Shown here: in pieces, positions 46,232-55,052 of the stretch
How positions within the stretch are numbered: the stretch's first letter is position 1
How the letters are laid out: the number at the start of each line of letters is the position of its first letter
Source: Bacillota bacterium
GTDB lineage: Bacteria > Bacillota > Clostridia > Peptostreptococcales > Anaerovoracaceae
Assembly: GCA_030525285.1 (NCBI GenBank)
Contig: JAUNFA010000002.1
Location: 1-64,000 of the forward strand
Direction of reading: 5' to 3'
DNA length: 64,000 nt
The notes under the pieces: model-generated
The model's database searches: none
What the model was told of the DNA's origin: nothing
The model's input: only the letters and a program-made list of their open reading frames with translations
Made by a program: the position numbers and the translations under genes

Positions 46232-46897
46232 TTAATCGTCAAACCCATACCACTGTGTCAGATTTGACATATCTTCTCGCTCCGACACCACCTGATTTGC
46301 AGGAAAATCTTCATCGGGATATCCCAAAGCAATTCCCACGACAAATTCTGTGTCAGGATCCACATCAATATAACGACGAATTCCTCCAAGATAAGTTACC
46401 GCCTGAAGTTCGACACATGTTCCCAGCCCCTCGGCCATTGCCGCCAGTGTGAAGTTCTGCATGAAGGCTCCAATGTCAAGACGGTGGAACTCCTTATCAA
46501 ACTCCTTGTCAATACATATCAAAACAACAGCCGGAGCGTCGAAGAATCTGAACCCTCTCTGAGTCCACCACAACCTCTTCTCCTTATCCTCTCTCTGAAT
46601 GTCCATGGCCGCAAAAAGCTGCTTAGCCACTCCAATCATTCGCTGTCTGCCCTCGCCCTGCATTACAGGATCCTTAACATCTTCCTCTGCATCTTTAAGG
46701 AAAGCTTCCGCGTTGGCTTCTCCGATTTTGTTTTTAACATCACCTGCCAGAACTATACATCTCCATGGCTGTGAATTAAGTGCACTTACCGCTCGTGATG
46801 CGGTGGTGAGAACCTGCTCGATGGTTTCCTTTGAAACCGGTGTATCCTTAAATCCTCTGATGGACTTCCTGTTCATTATCGCTTCTTTGATATCCAT
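46232..46897 (-). CDS. Nitroreductase family FMN oxidoreductase
   Basis: The 221-aa protein has the nitroreductase N-terminal signature MNRKSIRGFKDTPVSKE and ALNSQPWRCIVLAG for FMN binding, with LGTCVELQAV and VVGIALGYPDED near the C-terminus. These enzymes use NAD(P)H and FMN on nitro-, quinone- or flavin-type substrates. No partner sets the substrate here. It is the first gene upstream of alr. Confidence 0.88.
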   Translation of the reverse strand: MDIKEAIMNRKSIRGFKDTPVSKETIEQVLTTASRAVSALNSQPWRCIVLAGDVKNKIGEANAEAFLKDAEEDVKDPVMQGEGRQRMIGVAKQLFAAMDIQREDKEKRLWWTQRGFRFFDAPAVVLICIDKEFDKEFHRLDIGAFMQNFTLAAMAEGLGTCVELQAVTYLGGIRRYIDVDPDTEFVVGIALGYPDEDFPANQVVSEREDMSNLTQWYGFDD

Positions 46898-47065
46898 ATC
46901 TTTTTCTCCTGTCTTAGCACAGATTGCAATTTATATTATCTGATAACAGTATATCATTTTGTTGCCCATTCTTCTCCATTTTAAAACATTTTATACGATT
47001 CATTCCATGCTTGTAGCGAAACATGCGAACAAACCGAAATCTTCAACACTCCACAGCGGAATTCT

Positions 47066-47095
47066 TTGACATACTTACATATATTATGCTATCCT
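47066..47095 (+). promoter_or_regulatory. Promoter of tRNA-Arg
   Basis: TTGACA (47066-47071) and TATCCT (47090-47095) are 18 bases apart, ending 12 bases before the mature tRNA. Confidence 0.65.
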
Positions 47096-47107
47096 TATTA
47101 AAGATTT

Positions 47108-47182
47108 GCCCTCATAGTTAAATGGATATAACAAATCTCTCCTAAAGATTAGTTCTTGGTTCGATTCCGAGTGGGGGTGCCA
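47108..47182 (+). tRNA. tRNA-Arg (anticodon CCT)
   Basis: A cloverleaf forms. The acceptor stem pairs GCCCTCA with TGGGGGT using two wobbles. The D-arm is GTTA-AATGGATA-TAAC. The anticodon stem AATCT/AGATT has loop CTCCTAA, giving anticodon CCT (reads AGG). The T-arm is CTTGG-TTCGATT-CCGAG. CCA is encoded. It has its own promoter and terminator. No mobile element is inserted at its 3' end. Confidence 0.95.
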
Positions 47183-47185
47183 CAC

Positions 47186-47226
47186 AAAAAGCAATTTTCA
47201 TCGATTGATGGAAATTGCTTTTTATT
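47186..47226 (+). terminator. Terminator of tRNA-Arg
   Basis: AAAAAGCAATTTTCATC pairs with GATGGAAATTGCTTTTT around loop GATT, followed by ATTTTC, starting four bases after the tRNA. Confidence 0.88.
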
Positions 47227-47263
47227 TTCTGAACCAGTTCAATTTGCTGATAAAATTACGACG

Positions 47264-47297
47264 AAAACCCGGTTCAGCTAAAACTGAACCGGGTTTT
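47264..47297. terminator. Strong hairpin terminator after the aminotransferase gene
   Basis: AAAACCCGGTTCAG (47264-47277) pairs perfectly with CTGAACCGGGTTTT (47284-47297), loop CTAAAA. It serves the minus-strand aminotransferase and backs up the tRNA terminator on the plus strand. Confidence 0.85.
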
Positions 47298-47343
47298 GTG
47301 AGATTACTGTTTTGATTCTGTCTTCTGTAATTGACAGTTTCAG

Positions 47344-48477
47344 CTATCTGCCCATCTCTCTGTTAAATACGTCCACCATATTTGCCTTAAGTCTGAATCC
47401 CAGCTTGCTGAGTGTACCTTGCAGCGCGGCAATTGTCTCGACCATATCTTCGTAATTGGCATTCTCGCCCATGTGGCCGATACGAATAACCTTTCCTGCC
47501 AGCACATCAAAAGCTCCGGTAATCATAATCCCATAATCTTCAATCATGGTGTCAAGAATCTGCCTGTCTATCAAACCGTCAGGCACATTGATAACTGTCA
47601 CTGTATTTGAATATCCGCTGTTCACATACATTTCAAGACCTGCTTCATTAACCGCCGCACGAGTTGCAGCTGCTATGCGAGCATGTCTTTGGAGGACATC
47701 AGGTTCAGCAAGATAATTGTCAACAGCTGCAGCAAGACCCATGATATCGCTGATTGGCATTGTATATGGGAACCATTTATCTTCGTAATATGTTTTAAAT
47801 GCAGTAATATTGGCATAAAATGACGCGATTGGCGTTTTGCGGTTGCACATTACATCCATTGCCTTATCGCTGACCCATACCATGGTCAGTCCCGGAGGCG
47901 CCGACAGGCACTTTTGAGAACCTCCGCAAAGTATGTCGATGTAGCTTCCGTCGAAGTCCACAGGCTCACCGAACATTGCAGATACAGAGTCAACTACGGA
48001 CATTATGCCATATTCCGCCAGTATCGGACAAAGCTTATCAATTTCATTGAGCATACCGCTTGGCGTATCACAATGAACCAATGTCGCATATTTGAAGTCG
48101 TGATCCTTCTCAAGATAAGCACGTAGCTCATCAGGGTCGAAAGGCTCGTGGTAATCTTTCGTATACATTACCGGCTCTCCCCCATACATTGAAACGAATC
48201 CATCAAAACCTCTCCCAAAGATGCCATTGTCCATTACAAGAACTCTGTCTCCTGGCTCCGTAAGTGATGCACAGGCTGCTTCAAGACCGAGGATTCCCTC
48301 ACCATCCATGATGTACGCTCTGCCTGAGCAGTTCATTATCTTTTCAAGCTTATCGCACAGAGCTTTGTAATCCTCTGCAAATGCCGGATCCACGTCCGGG
48401 TTAGTAGTTACCTTGCTTCTTGCAATTCTTACGTTTTCGCGTACCTGAACAGGTCCCGCCGTCATTATTTTTGCCAT
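47344..48477 (-). CDS. Class V aminotransferase (alanine/serine-glyoxylate or -pyruvate type)
   Basis: The 377-aa PLP enzyme has AGPVQVRENVR, MDGEGILGLEAAC, VDSVSAMFGEPVDF and the PLP lysine in GGSQKCLSAPPG. These place it in the AGT/SPT/PucG group that moves amino groups to glyoxylate or pyruvate. It lies nine bases after an ECF S-component gene, so its substrate may be linked to what that transporter brings in. PucG-like purine breakdown is possible given the nearby ureide-type hydrolases, but no glyoxylate-producing enzyme is seen. Confidence 0.85.
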   Translation of the reverse strand: MAKIMTAGPVQVRENVRIARSKVTTNPDVDPAFAEDYKALCDKLEKIMNCSGRAYIMDGEGILGLEAACASLTEPGDRVLVMDNGIFGRGFDGFVSMYGGEPVMYTKDYHEPFDPDELRAYLEKDHDFKYATLVHCDTPSGMLNEIDKLCPILAEYGIMSVVDSVSAMFGEPVDFDGSYIDILCGGSQKCLSAPPGLTMVWVSDKAMDVMCNRKTPIASFYANITAFKTYYEDKWFPYTMPISDIMGLAAAVDNYLAEPDVLQRHARIAAATRAAVNEAGLEMYVNSGYSNTVTVINVPDGLIDRQILDTMIEDYGIMITGAFDVLAGKVIRIGHMGENANYEDMVETIAALQGTLSKLGFRLKANMVDVFNREMGR

Positions 48478-48486
48478 TGTTTCTCC

Positions 48487-49017
48487 TTAGAATCCCATTC
48501 TCTTAACTGCTGCCGCAAGACGTGGGGCAAACGGAATTACAATAATTCCTGCTAAGAGAACCTGTATAATATTGCCTGGAATTGAACCAAGCGGTGCAAC
48601 CCAGTTGTGATAAAGAATAAGTTCAGCGAAATAGTAACCAACAATTTTGATAACGCATGCGCATACAACTGCGATTGAGTATTTGAGAACAGCATTGCAT
48701 TTCATCTTCTCAGCGATAAGTCCTGCAACCCAACCCATTGCTGCTACGATAACAAGTGTGAACGGAGCCCACAATGTCCATCCTGATACCAGGTCGAACA
48801 TGGCCATTCCCACACCACCCGCAATAGCACCGGTCTTCTTGCCAAAGAGAAATGCTGCCAGGAAAAGTGGAATGTTACCAAGGTGAATCAGTCCACCGTT
48901 ACCGATAATCGGTAATCTTACATTGATAAACATTGTTGCTACAAATGTAAGTGCGATAAAAAGCGCATTGATTACGAGTATCTTCGTGTTGTCATTACTT
49001 CTTGTGATTGTATTCAT
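48487..49017 (-). CDS. ECF transporter substrate-binding (S) component
   Basis: The 176-aa membrane protein has five to six helices and the ECF-S features RLPIIGNGGLIHLGNIPLFL and FGKKTGAIAGGVGMAMFDLVSG, with an Ala- and Gly-rich second half. S-components bind a vitamin or small metabolite and need shared EcfA/A'/T subunits encoded elsewhere. The substrate is not fixed by sequence. Its 5' leader (from about 49249) is long and structured and can hide its ribosome binding site. Confidence 0.85.
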   Translation of the reverse strand: MNTITRSNDNTKILVINALFIALTFVATMFINVRLPIIGNGGLIHLGNIPLFLAAFLFGKKTGAIAGGVGMAMFDLVSGWTLWAPFTLVIVAAMGWVAGLIAEKMKCNAVLKYSIAVVCACVIKIVGYYFAELILYHNWVAPLGSIPGNIIQVLLAGIIVIPFAPRLAAAVKRMGF

Positions 49018-49249
49018 TTTTGCGTCCCTCCTATGAATCGGAGGAACCGGCCGATTCCTTTAATGTACCATGTACTTAAATCTTAATGTTAACAATTACA
49101 ATTATATTATCGAACTATACTTAATGAAATATACACAATCTTTTATTTTGATAAGTACAGTTAGCTGTTTTTTCCCAATATTTATCTACTGTACACCTCT
49201 ATTCTTGATTTCATTCAAAGCACAGTAACCTCCACGTTATGCTCTGGAC
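49018..49249 (-). ncRNA. Long structured leader of the ECF S-component gene
   Basis: The transcript from the promoter at 49256-49285 would carry about 230 untranslated bases. Visible folds are AGCA...GTAAC with GTTATGCT (49219-49243 on plus), GTACAGT (49155-49161) with ACTGTAC (49188-49194), and two exclusive stems at the start of the gene. One pairs CCTCC with GGAGG (49027-49044), covering the Shine-Dalgarno; the other pairs GAATCGG with CCGATTC (49035-49057). I could not match it to a known riboswitch class. Confidence 0.5.
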
Positions 49250-49255
49250 TTTCTC

Positions 49256-49285
49256 ATTATAATACTCAGAAGTTTTTTATTGCAA
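49256..49285 (-). promoter_or_regulatory. Promoter of the ECF leader
   Basis: TTGCAA (49280-49285) and TATAAT (49256-49261) are 18 bases apart on the minus strand. Confidence 0.65.
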
Positions 49286-49312
49286 TATAAGTAGTTACGG
49301 CGCTGCCTTTTA

Positions 49313-49321
49313 TGCTATAAT
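49313..49321 (+). promoter_or_regulatory. Extended -10 promoter of purB
   Basis: TGCTATAAT at 49313-49321 is a consensus extended -10 element. No good -35 box is seen at 17 bases upstream. It lies about 90 bases ahead of the purB ATG and close to the divergent ECF promoter. Confidence 0.55.
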
Positions 49322-49328
49322 TTATTGT

Positions 49329-49382
49329 GTATGCTTTGATGGCACTTTATGACATCAAGGTCATCGGCATACTTTTATATAG
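49329..49382 (+). promoter_or_regulatory. Hairpin leader of purB, attenuator-like
   Basis: GTATGC (49329-49334) pairs with GCATAC (49367-49372) around an inner TTGATG/CATCAA stem, and TTTTATAT follows. A nearby CATC (49362-49365) can replace CATC of the inner stem. This could be a terminator that some factor relieves. No purine aptamer consensus is present. Confidence 0.45.
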
Positions 49383-49411
49383 CATAATATTAATCAGAAG
49401 GAGTTAGATTT

Positions 49412-50848
49412 ATGGATAAATATCAGAATTACTCAAGTCCATTATCCGAAAGGTATCCAAGCCCTGAAATGAAGTACCTGTTTTCATCGGAAAAGAAATT
49501 CAGAACATGGCGCAAACTGTGGATTGCTCTTGCCGAAACAGAACAGGAATTAGGTCTTGACATTACCGACGAGCAGATTGCTGAACTTAAGGCTGCTGCT
49601 GAGGATATTGACTACGAAGCTGCCAAAGAACGTGAAAAGATTGTAAGACACGACGTTATGTCACACGTATACGCTTATGGTCTCAAATGTCCTAACGCTA
49701 AGGGAATCATTCATCTTGGCGCAACTTCGTGCTATGTAGGCGACAATACTGACCTTATTATTATGACTGAAGCTCTTAAGCTGGTTCGCAGGAAGATTAT
49801 TAATGTTATCTCAAACCTGGCTGATTTCTGCGACAAATATAAGTCACTGCCTACTCTGGGATTCACACATTTCCAGCCTGCACAGCCTACAACTGTCGGC
49901 AAGCGTGCGTCCCTCTGGCTTCAGGATCTCACTCTGGATTTGGAAGAAATTGATTTCGTACTTGACTCAATGAAACTTCTCGGTTCCAAGGGAACTACAG
50001 GCACACAGGCCAGCTTCCTCGAACTCTTTGACGGTGATATCGAGAAAGTTAAGCAGATAGATGGTAAGATTGCTGAGAAGATGGGATACGACAAGTGCTA
50101 CCCGGTATCGGGTCAGACTTATTCACGTAAAGTTGACTCACGTGTTGCCAATGTACTGGCAAGTATTGCCCAGAGTGCGCACAAGTTTAGCAATGATATC
50201 AGATTGCTTCAGCATCTCAAGGAAGTGGAAGAACCATTCGAGAAGAATCAGATTGGGTCATCCGCAATGGCTTACAAGAGAAATCCTATGAGATCAGAAC
50301 GTATCGCAGCTCTTGCAAATTACGTTATTTCAGACGCTACAAATCCTGCCATAACAGCAGCTACTCAGTGGTTCGAAAGAACTCTCGACGATTCAGCCAA
50401 CAAGAGAATCAGCATGAGCGAAGCTTTCCTTGCTACAGACGGCATTCTGGAATTGTACATGAACATTACTTCAGGTCTTGTTGTTTATCCTAAGGTTATC
50501 GAATCAAGACTTATGAGCGAGCTTCCTTTCATGGCTACAGAAAACATCATGATGGATGCTGTTAAAGCCGGTGGTGACAGACAGATTCTCCACGAACTTA
50601 TCAGACAGCATTCAATGGATGCTGGTAAGAGAGTCAAAGAAGAAGGCGCATCGAACGACCTCCTTGACAGAATTGCTGCAGACCCGGCCTTCGGTATGAG
50701 CCGTGAACAGCTCGACCAGCTTATGAAACCTGAACTTTATACCGGTTGTGCTGCAAGTCAGGTTGAGACATTCCTAACAGAAGTTGTTCAGCCTATTTTG
50801 GATGCTAACCGTGATGCTCTCGGCATTGAAGCTGAAATTAATGTATAA
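49412..50848 (+). CDS. purB: Adenylosuccinate lyase
   Basis: The 478-aa enzyme has HLGATSCYVGDNTDLI, TLGFTHFQPAQPTTVGKRA and the flexible signature loop GSSAMAYKRNPMRSE with the catalytic serine. It acts twice in purine synthesis, making AICAR and AMP. Good AAGGAG upstream. Followed by purA, so AMP synthesis from IMP is complete here. Confidence 0.97.
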   Translation: MDKYQNYSSPLSERYPSPEMKYLFSSEKKFRTWRKLWIALAETEQELGLDITDEQIAELKAAAEDIDYEAAKEREKIVRHDVMSHVYAYGLKCPNAKGIIHLGATSCYVGDNTDLIIMTEALKLVRRKIINVISNLADFCDKYKSLPTLGFTHFQPAQPTTVGKRASLWLQDLTLDLEEIDFVLDSMKLLGSKGTTGTQASFLELFDGDIEKVKQIDGKIAEKMGYDKCYPVSGQTYSRKVDSRVANVLASIAQSAHKFSNDIRLLQHLKEVEEPFEKNQIGSSAMAYKRNPMRSERIAALANYVISDATNPAITAATQWFERTLDDSANKRISMSEAFLATDGILELYMNITSGLVVYPKVIESRLMSELPFMATENIMMDAVKAGGDRQILHELIRQHSMDAGKRVKEEGASNDLLDRIAADPAFGMSREQLDQLMKPELYTGCAASQVETFLTEVVQPILDANRDALGIEAEINV

Positions 50849-50920
50849 ACACACTTTTATATATTGTTAATAAATAAAATTTGATTTTGCATATATATAT
50901 GCAAACGAAAGGAGCCTGAA

Positions 50921-52213
50921 ATGGTAAAAGCTATAGTCGGCGCTAACTGGGGCGACGAAGGAAAAGGTAAAATTACGGATACTCTGGCTAAGGATGCGGA
51001 TATCATCATTCGTTTCCAGGGGGGAAGTAATGCAGGTCATACTATTAAGAATGCCTACGGCAAATTCGCTCTGCACATGCTTCCATCGGGAGTATTTTAT
51101 GGTCATACTACAAGTATTCTCGGTAATGGTGTTGCCCTTAACATCCCTTACCTCTTCAACGAAATCAACGATATCGTAAGCAAAGGTGTGCCGATGCCTA
51201 AGATTCTCGTTTCTGACAGAGCACAGGTTCTCATGCCTTATCACATGCTCTTTGACCAGTACGAGGAAGAACGTCTGGCAGGCAAGGCATTCGGTTCGAC
51301 AAAATCAGGAATCGCACCTTTTTATTCAGATAAATACGCTAAGATCGGTTTCCAGGTACAGGAACTGTTCATGGATGAGGCTGAGCTGAGAGATAAGGTT
51401 GAAAGAGTACTGGCACAGAAGAATGTAATTCTCAAGCACCTCTACAACAAGCCTGAGCTCAGTGTGGATGACATCATGAAAACTCTGGCAGAATACAGAG
51501 ACATGGTTGCCCCTTATGTATGTGACGTTTCCCAGTTCCTTCACGAAGCACTTGCAGAAGGCAAAGAGATTCTTCTTGAAGGACAGCTCGGTTCCCTTAA
51601 GGATACTGACCACGGCATCTATCCTATGGTTACATCATCCTCAACACTAGCTGCCTTCGGTGCAATCGGTGCAGGAATTCCACCTTATGAAATCAAAGAC
51701 ATTATCACCGTTGTTAAAGCTTATTCAAGTGCAGTAGGTGGCGGTGCATTCGTAAGTGAAATTCTGGATGAAGCTGAAGCAGATGAACTTAGAAATCGTG
51801 GCGGAGACGGTGGCGAATACGGCGCCACTACAGGCAGACCAAGAAGAGTTGGCTGGTTTGATGCTGTTGCAACCAAGTACGGATGCCAGATTCAGGGAAC
51901 TACTCAGGTCGCTTTTACAGTACTGGATCCACTGGGATATCTGGATGAAATTCCTGTATGTGTAGGATACGAAATCGATGGTGAAGTAACCGACAGATTC
52001 CCTTGCACCTCCAAGCTGGAGAAAGCAAAACCTGTTTTCAAGAACTTCCCTGGATGGAAGTGTGATATTACAGGAATCCGTGAATTTGATAAACTTCCTT
52101 TGAACGCTCAGAACTATGTTAATGAAGTAGAAAAGCTTATCGGCTACCCTATTACGTTGGTTTCCAACGGACCGGGTAGAGAAGATATAATTAAACGCGA
52201 CCCTCAGATTTAA
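50921..52213 (+). CDS. purA: Adenylosuccinate synthetase
   Basis: The 430-aa GTP-dependent enzyme has GANWGDEGKGKITD, QGGSNAGHTI, GSTKSGIAP and EGQLGSLKDTDHGIYPMVTSS. It joins IMP and aspartate. AAAGGAG precedes the ATG. The intergenic stretch after purB is 72 bases with no strong terminator. Confidence 0.97.
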   Translation: MVKAIVGANWGDEGKGKITDTLAKDADIIIRFQGGSNAGHTIKNAYGKFALHMLPSGVFYGHTTSILGNGVALNIPYLFNEINDIVSKGVPMPKILVSDRAQVLMPYHMLFDQYEEERLAGKAFGSTKSGIAPFYSDKYAKIGFQVQELFMDEAELRDKVERVLAQKNVILKHLYNKPELSVDDIMKTLAEYRDMVAPYVCDVSQFLHEALAEGKEILLEGQLGSLKDTDHGIYPMVTSSSTLAAFGAIGAGIPPYEIKDIITVVKAYSSAVGGGAFVSEILDEAEADELRNRGGDGGEYGATTGRPRRVGWFDAVATKYGCQIQGTTQVAFTVLDPLGYLDEIPVCVGYEIDGEVTDRFPCTSKLEKAKPVFKNFPGWKCDITGIREFDKLPLNAQNYVNEVEKLIGYPITLVSNGPGREDIIKRDPQI

Positions 52214-52286
52214 TCGAGCGCCCTTTATATGGGCATCCCTGATCTGAGATCACTCACAAAAACATAATTTCGGAAGGAGGAACATT

Positions 52287-53684
52287 ATGTCATTATTAAT
52301 TAAGAACGGGATTGTTGTAACTGCAGAAGGCGAAGGCAAGGCCGACATTCTTGTTGATGGCGAAAGCATTGTGGCTGTAGGTGCTGACCTTAAGGCTGAC
52401 GGTGCTGAAGTCATTGACGCTGAAGGTAAATATGTTCTGCCCGGCGGTGTAGACCAGCATGTACACTTCTCATTCACGTACAAAGGTAGCAAAACAAGAG
52501 GTTTTGAGACTTCAAATGCTGCTGCTGTAGGTGGTACTACAACCCTAATCGAGTTCGTTAACCAGGAGAAAGGCAAAGGTCTTGTTGAAACCATCGAAGA
52601 TTACCGCAAGACAGATGCCGACAATATCGCAATGGTTGACTACACATTCCACAGTGTAATGACTGACCCAAGACCTGAAGTAATCGACGAAATTCCTAAG
52701 CTTGCTGATGCAGGTTATCCTACAATGAAGTTGTTCATGGCCTACAAGGGACAGTTCTTCCATGCCGATGATGATGCCATCTTACAGGCACTTCAGAAAG
52801 GTAAAGAATCTGGTGTTACAATCATGGTTCACGCAGAAAACGCAGACATGATTGACGTTGCAACCAAACAGCTTGTTGCAGAAGGCAAAGTAGGTCCTTA
52901 TTATCATGCAGTAAGCCGTCCGCCTGTAGTTGAGGCAGAAGCAACAAGAAGAGCCATCTATCTTGCAGAAATGGCTGATGCACCTCTTTATATCGTACAC
53001 GTTACATGCAAAGAGGCTCTCGAGGAAGTTAAGGCTGCATATAACAGAGGTCAGAAAATCTTCGGTGAAACATGTGCTCACTATCTGGTTCTCGATGAAT
53101 CCGATCTTGCAAGACCTAACTACGAAGGTGCCAAGTATGTATGCTCCCCTGCCCTCAGAACAGAAGAACACAGAGAGGCTCTTTGGGAAGCTGTTGACAG
53201 GAAGTGGCTCAATGCAATTTCATCTGACCACTGCGGATTTGACTTTGCAGAACAGAAGCATATGGGATACGGTGAAGGCAAATCCTTTGCAGATATTCCT
53301 AATGGTGCACCATCACTTCAGAACAGACTTAACATACTTTGGACATATGGTGTTGAAAAAGGCAAAATTTCAAGAAGCAGACTTGTTGACCTTTATGCTA
53401 CTTCACCTGCTAAGGTTAATGGCCTTGAAAAGAAGGGACAGCTTAAGGCTGGCTTTGATGCTGATATCGTTATCTTCGATCCTAATTATAAGGGAATTAT
53501 CAGTGCCAAAACTAATCTTGAAGGAGTTGACTATTCACCATTTGAAGGCTTCGAACAGATTGGCCGACCTGAATCCGTATTCCTGAGAGGTAAGAAGATT
53601 GTCGACAACGGCAATTACATAGGAAGCAAGGGCGACGGTCAGCTTATTCACGCTAAGCCATTCGGTTCATCATATCAGTGGTAA
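52287..53684 (+). CDS. Dihydropyrimidinase/hydantoinase
   Basis: The 465-aa amidohydrolase has metal ligands in PGGVDQHVHFSF, the lysine that is carbamylated in TMKLFMAYKG, and further ligands in MVHAEN, IVHVTCKEA and SSDHCGF. It opens dihydropyrimidine or hydantoin rings to N-carbamoyl amino acids. GGAAGGAGG precedes the ATG. The next gene encodes a carbamoylase, so ring opening and decarbamoylation are probably linked. Substrate (dihydrouracil or a hydantoin) cannot be fixed by sequence. Confidence 0.9.
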   Translation: MSLLIKNGIVVTAEGEGKADILVDGESIVAVGADLKADGAEVIDAEGKYVLPGGVDQHVHFSFTYKGSKTRGFETSNAAAVGGTTTLIEFVNQEKGKGLVETIEDYRKTDADNIAMVDYTFHSVMTDPRPEVIDEIPKLADAGYPTMKLFMAYKGQFFHADDDAILQALQKGKESGVTIMVHAENADMIDVATKQLVAEGKVGPYYHAVSRPPVVEAEATRRAIYLAEMADAPLYIVHVTCKEALEEVKAAYNRGQKIFGETCAHYLVLDESDLARPNYEGAKYVCSPALRTEEHREALWEAVDRKWLNAISSDHCGFDFAEQKHMGYGEGKSFADIPNGAPSLQNRLNILWTYGVEKGKISRSRLVDLYATSPAKVNGLEKKGQLKAGFDADIVIFDPNYKGIISAKTNLEGVDYSPFEGFEQIGRPESVFLRGKKIVDNGNYIGSKGDGQLIHAKPFGSSYQW

Positions 53685-53711
53685 CCCACTTCTGCCGAGG
53701 TGAAACAAGTT

Positions 53712-55022
53712 ATGAAAATTAACGGTCAAAGGCTTCTGACCAACCTTCATAATATATCGGAATTTACCGATACACCGGGAGATGGTGTTACCAGATTCAC
53801 TTATTCTCCTCAGGAAGCTAAGGTCAGAGAATATATAATCAAAAGAGCAGAAGCTGCAGGGTGCAACGTCAATATTGACACCCTGCAGAATATTCATATC
53901 GGCCTTAAGAGTAATAGGCCGGGTCGCAAATGCGTAATGTCAGGTTCTCATATTGATACTGTTCAAAACGGTGGATGGCTTGACGGAATCTTCGGTGTAT
54001 GCGGTGCTCTAGAAGTCATGGAGACTCTTGCGGAGCATATTTCCAATCCGGAATCTTCCGCTACCGATGAGGGCGACATTCTCAACTTTAACTATCAGAT
54101 GACAATATTTGCTGAAGAAGAGGGTTCGAACTTCGGATCAACTATGACCGGAAGCAAGTTTATGGTTGGCATTTACGATGAAGATAATCTTGATGGGCTC
54201 AAGGACAGTAACGGCAGAACTTTGAGAGAAACGCTGGAAAGTCTCAAGGAAATACCGGATTCACCTGAATGTCGTACTCCTCTTTACAACAGAAACCATG
54301 TTGATCTTTCAAAGGTGCGTGTGGATTTTGACAATATAAAATCCATGATCGAACTGCATATTGAACAGGGCCCCGTTCTCCACAGAGAGAATCGGGAAAT
54401 TGGTATAGTCGATTGCATTTTTGGAATGCGTGTTGTCGAAATCACTATGCACGGTATCGGTAATCATGCCGGTGCTACACCTATGACAGAAAGACACGAC
54501 GCCCTCTGCGCAGCTGCCGAAGCAATTTCAGCTGCGGAGTCTATTGTTTCTGCTGATGATAACAAGCGGGCTGTTGTTACTGCAGGCCATATAGAATGCC
54601 TGCCGAACCAATCCAATGTAATCCCTGAAACTGTAAAGTTCACCCTTGAAGTTCGCGATAATGACAACGACATTATCAACAGTTTTATGGATAAATGTAT
54701 TGAGGCCATTAAGGCTGTTGCTGCCAGACGCGGTGTGGGATGTGATATTAGAGAACATTCCAAGGCTGCACCTATTAATCTCAGTCAGAGAATTATAAGT
54801 AGCATGCAGTCACAGGCTGAAGCCCGCAATCTAAACTACAAACTCATGAACAGCGGTGCCGTTCACGACGCTTGTATGCTCGCCTACCATGTAGACACAG
54901 GCATGATTTTTACTCCGAGCATCGATGGACGCAGCCATGTTCCAGAAGAAAATACTGATGAAAAAGATTTGGTGCTTGCTGCTCAGTTCCTTATGGATAT
55001 TATTCTTGAAGAACTGAAATAG
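53712..55022 (+). CDS. M20-family Zn-dependent N-carbamoyl amino acid hydrolase
   Basis: About 436 aa from the ATG at 53712, nine bases after GAGGTG; a GTG four codons earlier overlaps that site. The zinc core is SGSHIDTVQNGGWLDGIFG and FAEEEGSNFG, with ELHIEQGPVL and the dimer-domain motif GIGNHAGATPM. Close families are N-carbamoyl-L-amino-acid hydrolase, beta-ureidopropionase and allantoate amidohydrolase. Placement after a hydantoinase favours the first two. A stretch near residues 170-210 is somewhat longer than usual. Confidence 0.9.
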   Translation: MKINGQRLLTNLHNISEFTDTPGDGVTRFTYSPQEAKVREYIIKRAEAAGCNVNIDTLQNIHIGLKSNRPGRKCVMSGSHIDTVQNGGWLDGIFGVCGALEVMETLAEHISNPESSATDEGDILNFNYQMTIFAEEEGSNFGSTMTGSKFMVGIYDEDNLDGLKDSNGRTLRETLESLKEIPDSPECRTPLYNRNHVDLSKVRVDFDNIKSMIELHIEQGPVLHRENREIGIVDCIFGMRVVEITMHGIGNHAGATPMTERHDALCAAAEAISAAESIVSADDNKRAVVTAGHIECLPNQSNVIPETVKFTLEVRDNDNDIINSFMDKCIEAIKAVAARRGVGCDIREHSKAAPINLSQRIISSMQSQAEARNLNYKLMNSGAVHDACMLAYHVDTGMIFTPSIDGRSHVPEENTDEKDLVLAAQFLMDIILEELK

Positions 55023-55052
55023 CAGGACAGCACAGTTTCCCGGAGGATACAC

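Noticed and set aside
47108-47182. tRNA-Arg as an integration site for a mobile element
   Set aside because: The genes around it are ordinary, no integrase is near, and no repeat of its 3' end is seen in the window.
49230-49255. GAGAAAGTCC near the start of the ECF leader as the P4 region of RNase P RNA
   Set aside because: The matching downstream conserved regions of RNase P RNA are absent and the leader is too short.
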